Origin: Paracoccus laeviglucosivorans
Lineage (GTDB): Bacteria > Pseudomonadota > Alphaproteobacteria > Rhodobacterales > Rhodobacteraceae
Length of the DNA: 35,040 bases
Direction of reading: 5' to 3'
NCBI RefSeq assembly: GCF_900182695.1
Contig: NZ_FXTK01000028.1
Location: forward strand, 1 to 35,040
The notes beneath the pieces are model-generated. The model made no database searches. It was not told where the DNA came from and worked only from the letters and a program-made list of their open reading frames with translations. The translations under genes and the position numbers were made by a program. This document shows positions 15,050 to 22,585 of the stretch, piece by piece. Within the stretch, counting starts at the first letter, position 1, and each line of letters starts with the position of its first letter.

Positions 15050-15991
15050 ATGATCGTTATTACTGAATTCATGGACGAGGCCGCTGTTCGCGAAGGGCTG
15101 GCCTGTCGCGACGTGATCTATGATCCGTCGCTTGTGGACAGGCCCGAAGCGCTTGCACCCTTGCTGGCAAAGGCGCATGCGCTGATCGTGCGCAACCGCA
15201 CTCAGGTCCGTCCCGCCTTGCTGGACCTGGCCCCGAACCTACGCGTGGTCGGTCGTCTTGGTGTGGGTCTGGACAATATCGATATGGAGGCCTGCAAGAC
15301 GCGCGGCATTGCGGTATGCCCAGCCTTGGGCGCAAACGACGACTCGGTTGCGGAATACGTCATCGGGACCGCCATGCTACTGCTGCGCGGGGCCTATCAA
15401 TCGAATGCCGCGATGGTAGGCGGGGAATGGCCGCGCAATCGCCTGACCGGGCGCGAGATTTCGGGCAAGGTGCTGGGCCTGATCGGTTTCGGCGGCATCG
15501 CGCGCGCCACGGCGCAGCGGGCGGTTGCCCTTGGCATGTCGGTTGTCGCCTATGATCCCTTCCTTTCGGCGGACAGCCCGGTCTGGTCCCAGCCCTGGGG
15601 CAAGGCCACGCCTTCGTCGCTTGATGATCTGCTGGCAAAATCGGACTTGGTGTCGCTGCATGTGCCGCTGACCGACGACACGCGCCGCATGATCGACACC
15701 GATGCCATCGCCAAGATGCGAGACGATGCGATCCTGATCAATGCCGCAAGAGGCGGTGTCGTGGACGAAGCCGCTGTCATCGCAGCGCTGAAAGCCGGAA
15801 CCCTGGGCGGCGCGGCGCTGGACGTCTTCGAAGCCGAGCCCCTGAAAGCCACGGCGGGTGCAGATTTTGCCGATGTGCCCAATCTGGTACTGACGCCGCA
15901 TATCGCTGGCGTGACGGTGGAATCCAATGACCGCGTGTCCTGGCTGACGGTCAAAAACGTTCTGCAACATCTGGAGCCCGCTCAGGCATGA
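15050..15991 (+). CDS. slcC: (S)-sulfolactate dehydrogenase SlcC (2-hydroxyacid dehydrogenase family)
   Basis: The 313-residue enzyme belongs to the D-isomer 2-hydroxyacid dehydrogenase family, like phosphoglycerate dehydrogenase. It has the NAD-binding GFGGIA (146-151), catalytic Arg234 in NAARGG, Glu263 in FEAEP and His284 in TPHIAG. In sulfolactate degraders SlcC oxidises (S)-sulfolactate to sulfopyruvate, which ComC then reduces to the (R) form. The pairing with a ComC-like gene that overlaps its stop by four bases (ATGA), together with suyAB and the Slc transporter nearby, is the main evidence. From sequence alone it could be another 2-hydroxyacid dehydrogenase. Confidence 0.82.
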   Translation: MIVITEFMDEAAVREGLACRDVIYDPSLVDRPEALAPLLAKAHALIVRNRTQVRPALLDLAPNLRVVGRLGVGLDNIDMEACKTRGIAVCPALGANDDSVAEYVIGTAMLLLRGAYQSNAAMVGGEWPRNRLTGREISGKVLGLIGFGGIARATAQRAVALGMSVVAYDPFLSADSPVWSQPWGKATPSSLDDLLAKSDLVSLHVPLTDDTRRMIDTDAIAKMRDDAILINAARGGVVDEAAVIAALKAGTLGGAALDVFEAEPLKATAGADFADVPNLVLTPHIAGVTVESNDRVSWLTVKNVLQHLEPAQA

Positions 15992-16974
15992 CCAAAGCAA
16001 CCATCGAACAGACACTGGCTGCAGTCGCCGCAGCCCTTGGCGAAGCTGGCGTCAACGAGCACTCCGCCCAAGCGGTCGCGCGCGCTCTTGTGGGTGCCGA
16101 AGCCGACGGCCTGAAAGGTCACGGCCTGTCGCGCCTGCCAAGCTATCTGGCGCAGGTGCGCAGCGGCAAGATCGATCCCCGCGCCGTGCCGGTGGTGACA
16201 CGGACCGCAACTTCGATCCTGCGGATCGACGCTGCACATGGCTTTGCCTATCCGGCGCTTGAGCTCGCGGTCGAGCAGCTGCCCGCGATCGCGCGCGAAA
16301 CCGGCATCGCCGCCGCCGCGATCCACCGCTCGCATCATTGCGGTGCTGCGGGGCTTGTGGTCGAGCGGCTGGCCGACCAAGGGCTGGCCTCGCTGCTATT
16401 CGCAAATACCCCCGGCGCGATTGCGCCTTGGGGCGGCACGACGGCGCTGTTCGGCACCAATCCAATCGCGTTCGGCTGCCCCCGTGTCAACGGTGCGCCG
16501 GTCGTCATCGACATGTCGCTGTCCAAGGTCGCGCGCGGCAATATCCTGGCGGCCAAGCAAAACGGCACCCCGATACCCGAAGGTTGGGCGCTGGACGCGC
16601 AGGGCCAGCCGACCACCGATCCGGTCGCGGCATTGGCGGGCACCATGCTGCCACTTGGCGATGCCAAGGGCACTGCGTTGGCGTTGATGGTTGAATTGCT
16701 GGCCGCGGGATTGACCGGCGCGCAATACGCGACGGATGCTTCGTCTTTTCTGGACGACAAAGGCGGTCCGCCGTCGACCGGCCAGCTGATCATTGTGTTC
16801 GATCCGCAGAAGCTGGGAGGCGACGGCGTGCTACGCCATATCGAACAACTGGCTGCCGCAATTGAAGCGCAAGAAGGCGCGCGTATCCCCGGTTCCCGAC
16901 GCATCGCCTCGCGAGAAAAGTCCGCTGCCGAGGGCATCGAGCTGCCCGAGATGCTGAAATCTCCGACCGTCTGA
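15988..16974 (+). CDS. comC: (R)-sulfolactate dehydrogenase ComC (malate/L-lactate dehydrogenase family)
   Basis: The 328-residue protein belongs to the Ldh_2 (malate/ureidoglycolate/sulfolactate dehydrogenase) family. It has GLKGHGLSRLPSY (residues 41-53) with the catalytic His, RSHHCGAAGLVVE near 112-124 and DAKGTALALMVELLAAGL near 227-244. It reduces sulfopyruvate to (R)-sulfolactate with NADH or NADPH, completing the racemisation begun by SlcC so that SuyAB can act. ComC was first known from coenzyme M synthesis, and the bacterial degradative version has the same activity. It overlaps slcC by four bases and is followed by a strong terminator that closes the sulfonate island. Confidence 0.85.
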   Translation: MTKATIEQTLAAVAAALGEAGVNEHSAQAVARALVGAEADGLKGHGLSRLPSYLAQVRSGKIDPRAVPVVTRTATSILRIDAAHGFAYPALELAVEQLPAIARETGIAAAAIHRSHHCGAAGLVVERLADQGLASLLFANTPGAIAPWGGTTALFGTNPIAFGCPRVNGAPVVIDMSLSKVARGNILAAKQNGTPIPEGWALDAQGQPTTDPVAALAGTMLPLGDAKGTALALMVELLAAGLTGAQYATDASSFLDDKGGPPSTGQLIIVFDPQKLGGDGVLRHIEQLAAAIEAQEGARIPGSRRIASREKSAAEGIELPEMLKSPTV

Positions 16975-16982
16975 AACGAAAG

Positions 16983-17011
16983 ACCCATGGACCCTGCGCA
17001 GGGCCATGGGT
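16983..17011 (+). terminator. Terminator closing the slcH-slcC-comC operon
   Basis: A long stem, ACCCATGG(A)CCCTGC against GCAGGGCCATGGGT with one bulged A, is followed by TTTCC. It begins 8 bases after the comC stop and marks the end of the catabolic island. Confidence 0.75.
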
Positions 17012-17047
17012 TTCCAAAAAGCATTGCAACGACACTGGGCCAGGGTC

Positions 17048-17310
17048 CTATCCAGGTGCCTCGCGGCGCAGCGTCCGATAGTCTGCATTCGCCATTGGCA
17101 GGGCGTCGATGCCAAGCGCCGGTGCATCGGAAATTTGCCACCGTCCGCCGAGCATATGAGACGTGGGATCAAAGAATGCATGGCGCAAGGGGTTAGGATT
17201 GACGTCTACATCTAACAGGCCGGGACCGCCCACCGCCGTCAGTACATGCGCCGCTACGAAAAGCCCGATCCCGGCACCAAGAAAATGCAGACAATTGGTC
17301 CGTACAGCCC
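17048..17310 (-). pseudogene. C-terminal remnant of an enolase-superfamily (mandelate racemase/dehydratase type) enzyme
   Basis: On the minus strand the frame ending at 17048 reads CLHFLGAGIGLFVAAHVLTA then VGGPGLLDVDVNPNPLRHAF. That is the usual last part of mandelate-racemase-like dehydratases and racemases (HFLGGGIGL...GLLEVDANPNPLR in intact relatives). About 80 codons are recognisable. Upstream of about 17310 the similarity stops, and the rest of a roughly 370-residue enzyme is missing. The piece lies directly past the terminator of the sulfonate operon. It may mark a deletion or an insertion boundary. Its original substrate cannot be told. Confidence 0.7.
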
Positions 17311-17383
17311 CAAACGCCAGACTTGCGACCTGCGGACAGCGGGTGCGTCCGCCCCATTTCGACACATCTCCGTTAATTTTCAG

Positions 17384-17740
17384 CTACTGACCGCGCCCCA
17401 GCTCGTACTTTTTTGCTGCCACGAGCTGGCTCACTTGACGGCCGAGAGCAGAAAGCTCGCAGCGGAGATCGTCGATCTGATCTGCCAGATAAGGGTCGGG
17501 CTTTAGGAATGCCGACGGCACGGCGAACGCGACGAAGTGCGTCAGCACGGCTCTTTATGGCGAGACGCCCAACAAAGGCGTCAAATGCGAGCAGTTCCGC
17601 TCGGTCTCCTGGCTCAACTGAGCGAAGCTTGCGATCGCTGTATTGCTGCTCAGACAGCGTGCGTGGTCGTGGCGCTGCCGTGACGAACTTGTCCCATAGG
17701 GCATCCTTCCAGTCTAAAGAAAGGATCGCGCCATTAAATC
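17384..17740 (-). pseudogene. Unidentified gene remnant, probably frameshifted
   Basis: Two minus-strand frames look coding but in sequence with each other. One reads LSLDWKDALWDKFVTAAPRP and continues with balanced charged residues to about 17520. The other ends at 17384 with PDPYLADQIDDLRCELSALG followed by RQVSQLVAAKKYELGRGQ, a likely coiled-coil tail. A single frameshift near 17515-17530 would join them. I do not recognise the family. From about 17745 to 18050 I see no convincing gene. Confidence 0.3.
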
Positions 17741-18055
17741 GCGGGATTAAACGCCTGGAGCGCGGATGCTGCCCATCGCTGTTGGACAATCCACGCCGGA
17801 GTGCTCGGCCGGGCTTGCTGGATATTTTCATTCGTCGATCCAAGAGTCGCGGATCCGGCCGACAAGGCCTGCTAATGTGCCGCGACAACCTTCTACAGCC
17901 ATTGAGCGGCAAACCGCAGCTAAACCGGCGCTCACACAGGGACCCGCGGCTCAGCAGTCATACCAGCACATCCTCTCCATCGCTCCGACGCGCGCCTGCG
18001 ACGCGGATCTCCGCCCCCCCGCAAGCGATATGCCCCCATTGCCGAACGGTCCGCT

Positions 18056-18670
18056 TTACTCCTCTCCTGCAATGGGCATTCCGAGATCGATGCCGTCCTC
18101 GGCCAGCAGGCCCGCGTCCTGCAGCGCCTCCAGATCCGGCAGATCGCGCAGGCTGTCGAACCCGAACAGCGCCAGAAACGCCGGCGTGGTGACATAGCTG
18201 TAGGGGGCACCCGGCTCGGGACTGCGCGGGCCGCGGGCGATCAGACCCTGGCGCGACAGCCGCCCGATCAGATCGCGGCTGACCTCGCGCCCGGTCAATC
18301 GCGCAATCGCGCCGCGCGTCACCGGCTGCCGGTAGGCGATGATCGTCAGGACCAGCGCCTCGCCGGGGGTGAGGTCGCGTGCGGCGTCGCTGTCCCCTTG
18401 GGCGGCGCGGATCGCGTCGGCATAGCAAGCGCGGGTGCGCAACTGCCAGCCGCCGGCGACGCGGGCGATATCATAGGGCCGCCCGGCCAGCTCCACGGCG
18501 ATGTCCTCGATCAGCAGCTCCAGCGCGCAATCGCTGCCCACAACGCGGGCCAGCACGGCGCGCGGGACGGGTTCGGCGCTGGCAAACAGCACCGCCTCGA
18601 CCCGGGCCATCCATTCCCGCCAGCGCAGCGGCTGCGGCAGATCGGTCAGTTCGGTATCCAGCGGCACCAT
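18056..18670 (-). CDS. ScpB-like segregation and condensation protein
   Basis: The 204-residue protein resembles ScpB, the small winged-helix subunit of the SMC-ScpAB chromosome condensation complex. It has VEAVLFASAEPVPRAVLARV (residues 24-43), ALVLTIIAYRQPVTRGAIARLTGREVSRDLI near 115-145 and the second winged helix with YVTTPAFLALFGFDSLRDLP near 165-185. No scpA or smc is nearby. It starts 2 bases after the DUF1403 stop, and the two genes are surely co-transcribed. It is therefore probably a plasmid-borne paralogue with a special partner, not the housekeeping ScpB. A large overlapping frame that begins at 19066 is the DUF1403 shadow and is not part of this protein. Confidence 0.85.
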   Translation of the reverse strand: MVPLDTELTDLPQPLRWREWMARVEAVLFASAEPVPRAVLARVVGSDCALELLIEDIAVELAGRPYDIARVAGGWQLRTRACYADAIRAAQGDSDAARDLTPGEALVLTIIAYRQPVTRGAIARLTGREVSRDLIGRLSRQGLIARGPRSPEPGAPYSYVTTPAFLALFGFDSLRDLPDLEALQDAGLLAEDGIDLGMPIAGEE

Positions 18671-18672
18671 GC

Positions 18673-19593
18673 TCAGAGCCCGTAGAGCCGGAAGTTGGAC
18701 CGTCCACTGAACTCGCGCACCAGACCCTGCGCGCTCAGCCGGTCGAACAGCCGCCGCGCGGCGCGGTCGCTGCCCCTTGCCCCGGCCTGGGCGGTCAGCA
18801 CGTCTTCGGTGAGCAGCGCCGCGACCGTGGCGGCGGCATCCTTGCCGCGCAGTTTCGGCGCGACCGCGTGCAAGGCGGCCGCACGGCGGTCGAGATCGGC
18901 GTGAAGATCGATGGCGGCCAAGGCCGCCCTGCCCCAGGCCTGGGCGCAGGCCCGCAGCCAGGTCTCGCCCGACAGGCGAAACGCGGCGCGGGGCAGCGCG
19001 GTCGCCAGCAACGGCACGGGCCGATGCCAGCCAAGCGCCCGGGCCAGGCTGGCATCGGCCAGCCACAGCGCCAACCCGCGATGGGCCGGACTGAGGGCGA
19101 ACACCTCGCCGGCCGCTTCGGCGGCCCCGCGCAACGGCAGGGTGCGCCCGGGCAAACGGCTGCCGATATCCCGCAGCAGCGACGCCAGCGGCGCGGGCGG
19201 CAGATCGAAGGCGGCGGGCAGACGCACGGGCCAGTCGGGAACCCGCAAGGCCCGCGCTTCGGCCAAGGCGCGCCAGCCCAGCAGCAGGCGCCCGGCCGGA
19301 CCGGGATCATCGCCGGGACGGGTCAGCGCCACGGCATCGCGCAGTTGGACGGCGCCCTCGGGCCGCCCCTCCAGCGTCGCCACGGCGACCGCAGCGTCCA
19401 GCGCCAGCCGTTGCCGCCACGGGCCGCGCGCCGCCCCCTGCGCGCGGACCAACGGATCGATCCGCGCCAGGGCCGCACCGGTGGAAAACATCACGTGATC
19501 AACGCTGTCCTGCATCGCGCCCTGGCGGATCCAGCGCGGCAGGGCAGCGCGGTCGGGCGCGGCGTTCAGGTCGGGTTCTGACAGCTCGGACAT
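18673..19593 (-). CDS. DUF1403 family protein
   Basis: The 306-residue protein belongs, as far as I can recognise it, to DUF1403, a family without known function found on alphaproteobacterial plasmids and chromids. It is rich in Ala, Leu and Arg and almost wholly helical by appearance. Its last 45 residues (AGARGSDRAARRLFDRLSAQ then GLVREFSGRSNFRLYGL) look like a winged helix. It is the first gene of a two-gene operon with the ScpB-like protein and stands head to head with a tyrosine recombinase. Since ScpB normally binds ScpA, whose C-terminus is also a winged helix, DUF1403 may stand in for ScpA here. That is inference. The base composition is far more G+C-rich than repABC next door. Confidence 0.75.
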   Translation of the reverse strand: MSELSEPDLNAAPDRAALPRWIRQGAMQDSVDHVMFSTGAALARIDPLVRAQGAARGPWRQRLALDAAVAVATLEGRPEGAVQLRDAVALTRPGDDPGPAGRLLLGWRALAEARALRVPDWPVRLPAAFDLPPAPLASLLRDIGSRLPGRTLPLRGAAEAAGEVFALSPAHRGLALWLADASLARALGWHRPVPLLATALPRAAFRLSGETWLRACAQAWGRAALAAIDLHADLDRRAAALHAVAPKLRGKDAAATVAALLTEDVLTAQAGARGSDRAARRLFDRLSAQGLVREFSGRSNFRLYGL

Positions 19594-19671
19594 GCGATCA
19601 CGGTAGCGAACTACGGCGGTTTAGACCAGATATTTCGACGGAAAGCGCCGCGCCTGTCGTTTCCCTAAGAC

Positions 19672-19696
19672 ATCCGATAATGTTGCATTATCGGAT
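19672..19696. other. 25-bp perfect palindrome, candidate dif-like recombination site
   Basis: ATCCGATAATG and CATTATCGGAT form perfect 11-bp arms around TTG. Viewed as a dif site it has arms ending in GATAA and beginning TTATC around a 7-base centre (TGTTGCA), much like the XerCD layout ...CATAA-N6-TTATG.... It lies in the otherwise empty 333-bp gap between the DUF1403 gene and the divergent recombinase gene, 78 bp and 230 bp from their starts. It could also be an operator for this pair. Confidence 0.55.
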
Positions 19697-19926
19697 ATTT
19701 TGAGCTACGCCTGCAGAACGCACGCTCAGATGCGCAAAAATCCGTCGGATCGCCGGGATACATCAGATTCAAAACCTTCCCTGAAAAGCAGGCTGGGGTT
19801 CATGAGATTCTCGAGCGGCATCGTGAGACTGGACGCGCCGGTATGCGTGAGACCCGCGCCCCCGGTCGGAGGCGCTCGGCTTGCGTGGGCCGGAACAGAC
19901 GCGCTGCGGCGCCAGGGAGATGGCAG

Positions 19927-20985
19927 ATGTCCGACGATGCAACAGAGCCTGGCCGACCGAACCGGGAGGTCTCGCCCCCTGCCCCGCCAGAACACCAGCC
20001 CGCCGCTTTGCGCGATCTCGCCGACCGCGCGCGGGGCTATGCCGAAGCCGCCAGTTCCGCCAATACCCGCCGCGCCTATGCCGCCGACTGGAAGCATTTC
20101 GCCGGATGGTGCCGGCGCGAAGGGCTGGACGCACTCGCGCCCGATCCGCAGTTCGTCGGGCTCTACATCACCGCCTGCGCCAGCGGCGCACCGTCCGTCG
20201 GCGGCCGCGTCCATGCGGTCTCGACCATCGAGCGTCGACTCTCGGCCCTGGTCTGGGCCTATACCCAACGCGGGCTGAGCCTTGACCGGCGCGACCGCCA
20301 TGTCGCCACCGTGCTGGCCGGGATCCGCAACCGCCATGCCGCCCCACCACGGCAGAAAGATGCGCTGCGGCCCGAGGATCTGATCGCCATGCTGGAGACC
20401 TGCGACCGCGGCAGCCTGCGCGGACTGCGCGACCGGGCCATGCTGCTGATCGGCTTTGCCGGCGGGCTGCGCCGGTCCGAGATCACCGGCCTCGATCTCG
20501 GCCGCGACCAGACCGAGGACGGCCGGGGCTGGATCGAGATCCTGCCCGGTGGCTTGCTGTTGCGCCTGCGCGGCAAGACCGGCTGGCGCGAGGTCGAGAT
20601 CGGCCGCGGCTCGACACCCGCCACCTGCCCGGTTGAGGCGCTGGAGCTATGGCTGAGTTTCGCCCGGATCCGTGAGGGCGCTCTGTTCCGCCGGGTGACC
20701 GATCAGGGCCGTGCCGTCGGGCCAATGCGGTTGAACGACCGCGAGGTCGCGCGGCTGGTCAAGCGTGCCGCCGCTGCCGCGGGCCTGCGGGGTGATCTGC
20801 CCGAGCCGGACCGCCCTGCCCTCTTCGCGGGACATTCGCTGCGGGCGGGCCTCGCCAGCAGCGCCGAAGTCGACGAGCGTCATGTGCAGAAGCAGCTCGG
20901 CCATGCCAGCGCCGAGATGACCCGCAGATATCAGCGGCGGCGCGACAGGTTCCGGGTCAATCTGACGAAGGCGGCGGGGTTGTGA
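19927..20985 (+). CDS. Tyrosine recombinase/integrase (phage integrase family)
   Basis: The 352-residue protein has a SAM-like N-terminal DNA-binding domain (about 30-130; SANTRRAYAADWKHFAGWC) and a complete catalytic domain. Arg182 is in GGLRRSEI, Lys217 in RGKTGW, His303 and Arg306 in GHSLRAG, His326 in LGHAS and the nucleophile Tyr335 in RRYQRR. The ORF is open upstream to 19843, but the ATG at 19927 (MSDDATEPG) has AGGGAG 10 bases ahead and is preferred. It is divergent from DUF1403-scpB, with the perfect palindrome between. Likely jobs are multimer resolution or integration at a dif-like site; the target is not proven. Confidence 0.88.
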   Translation: MSDDATEPGRPNREVSPPAPPEHQPAALRDLADRARGYAEAASSANTRRAYAADWKHFAGWCRREGLDALAPDPQFVGLYITACASGAPSVGGRVHAVSTIERRLSALVWAYTQRGLSLDRRDRHVATVLAGIRNRHAAPPRQKDALRPEDLIAMLETCDRGSLRGLRDRAMLLIGFAGGLRRSEITGLDLGRDQTEDGRGWIEILPGGLLLRLRGKTGWREVEIGRGSTPATCPVEALELWLSFARIREGALFRRVTDQGRAVGPMRLNDREVARLVKRAAAAAGLRGDLPEPDRPALFAGHSLRAGLASSAEVDERHVQKQLGHASAEMTRRYQRRRDRFRVNLTKAAGL

Positions 20986-21400
20986 TGTTGGACTGGAAGA
21001 GCCGTGCATATCCTACGCCCCGGTACGCTGAGCAAATCTGAACAACTGTCCGATCTCAGCATCGCCAGCAAGCCAACCGCGAGCATTCCAGTCTGCGGCT
21101 GCGAGGCGCGCTCCGAGCTTAGAGGCTGCACTCTCCTCGCGCCTTCTGCTTTGGTGTCGGACGGGGCTTCGCCCCTCGCTTCTACTATTCGCCAGTAGTT
21201 TACTGTGCGCGGCTATACTCTATGCAGCGAGCCGCCACTTTTACAGCTGTAAACCGGCTGGGCATTCCATTCATGCATGTAGACGCACCCTGCAAGAGCA
21301 GACACTATATACAGGAAACTCTTGACATAAGGCAATGAATCGCCGTCTTTGTCAGCAAGTGGCGTGAAAAAGGCCACATTTTCGGATTTGAGGCAACCAG
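20986..21400. other. repABC leader region
   Basis: This 415-bp gap between the recombinase and repA holds no convincing gene. It carries the first parS-like palindrome (21240-21253), a TATACT box at 21214-21219 and a TTGACA box at 21322-21327. The last two are fragments of possible repA promoters, but no well-spaced pair is clear. GAGG lies 7 bases before the repA ATG. Confidence 0.5.
21240..21253. other. parS-like palindrome 1 (upstream of repA)
   Basis: TTTACAGCTGTAAA is a perfect 14-bp palindrome. With one flanking base each side it fits the repABC parS consensus GTTNNNNGCNNNNAAC except at the first base. An identical copy lies inside repB. RepB is expected to bind here to place the partition complex. 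Confidence 0.75.
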
Positions 21401-22585
21401 ATGATTCCCGTGACACCGCTAACTGCGGATCGCCCGTCGGCACTTGCAACCGACATCTCTGAGCGACTAAATGCCGCGATCAGGGAACATTTGCTTGCCG
21501 CGTTTGCTCCTGACAACACGAAGACACTTCGTGAGTTTTCAGCGCCGGAGGTCGCGGAACTGCTCGATGTCTCGGGCCAGTTCCTGCGGAAAGTCCACAC
21601 AGACGGCGTCCTTCCTGAACCGGCGATCAACCGCGGGGGACGGCGATACTATTCCGGCCAAGAGGTTCTTAACGCGCGCGACATACTCGAGCGAACCTCT
21701 CGTAAGAAGGGACACTACCTGCCACACAGGATCGAGGGCGAGAAGCTCCAAGTCTGGCAGTTGATGAACTTCAAGGGCGGGTCGAGCAAAAGCACGACGA
21801 CAATCCACCTTGCCCACTACTTCGCCTTGCAAGGCTATCGGGTTCTAGTCGTTGACCTCGACCCTCAAGGCTCCCTCACGTCCATGTGCGGGATCAGCCC
21901 CGAAATCGAGTTCGACGGGCTGACGATCTACGATGCCATCAAATACGACAACCCGTCCTCGATGGCAGACGTGATCGTGAAGACCTATTTTCCAGGCCTC
22001 TCAATCGCCCCTTCTCGGCTCGTGCTGTCGGAATTTGAGACTGAATCCGCGGCTCACTCGAACCAAGAGCAGCCATTCTACCTCCGGATCCGCGATGCCC
22101 TGGCACAGGTCGAGTCGGATTACGACCTAGTCTTTATGGACAGCCCCCCGCAGATCGGCTTCCTGACAATTTCCGGGATGGCCGCCGCGACCTCGATCAT
22201 CGTCCCGATGACACCATCGATGCTGGACGTTTCGTCTACAGCACAGTTCCTTGAACTCGCAGGCGCTTACATGGGGGTCATAGAAGATGCAGGTGCGGCG
22301 CTCGACTATGACCATTTCAAGCTGCTAATCACGCGGGATGAACCGACAGACATCCCATCCCAGCAGATTACATCCTTTATGCGGGCACTGTTTCAAGACC
22401 GTGTCATGTCTGCCACCGCGCTCAAGAGCACCGCAATTAGCGACGCCACCATGTTGAAGCAGTCCCTCTACGAGGTGGTTCGCTCCGACATGACAAGGGC
22501 GACATATGACAGGGCCCGGGGGTCGATGGACGCTGTTGGCCGCGAGATTGAAGCAATGATCCGCCAAACCTGGGGACGTAAGTGA
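21401..22585 (+). CDS. repA: Plasmid partition ATPase RepA (ParA family)
   Basis: RepA is the ParA-type ATPase that moves plasmid copies apart and represses its own operon. The 394-residue protein has a helix-turn-helix near residues 46-90 (EFSAPEVAELLDVSGQFLRK), the deviant Walker A FKGGSSKSTTT (124-134), VDLDPQGSLT (151-160) and the Walker B region VFMDSPPQIG. Length and layout are standard for repABC plasmids. It is the first gene of the replication operon, and its stop overlaps the repB start (TGATG). Confidence 0.95.
   Translation: MIPVTPLTADRPSALATDISERLNAAIREHLLAAFAPDNTKTLREFSAPEVAELLDVSGQFLRKVHTDGVLPEPAINRGGRRYYSGQEVLNARDILERTSRKKGHYLPHRIEGEKLQVWQLMNFKGGSSKSTTTIHLAHYFALQGYRVLVVDLDPQGSLTSMCGISPEIEFDGLTIYDAIKYDNPSSMADVIVKTYFPGLSIAPSRLVLSEFETESAAHSNQEQPFYLRIRDALAQVESDYDLVFMDSPPQIGFLTISGMAAATSIIVPMTPSMLDVSSTAQFLELAGAYMGVIEDAGAALDYDHFKLLITRDEPTDIPSQQITSFMRALFQDRVMSATALKSTAISDATMLKQSLYEVVRSDMTRATYDRARGSMDAVGREIEAMIRQTWGRK

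Noticed and set aside
18379..19581. A 400-codon plus-strand open frame opposite DUF1403 and scpB
   Set aside because: Composition is almost only Arg, Gly, Pro, Ala and Gln, as expected for antisense of very G+C-rich genes. The minus strand has linked DUF1403 and ScpB-like genes.
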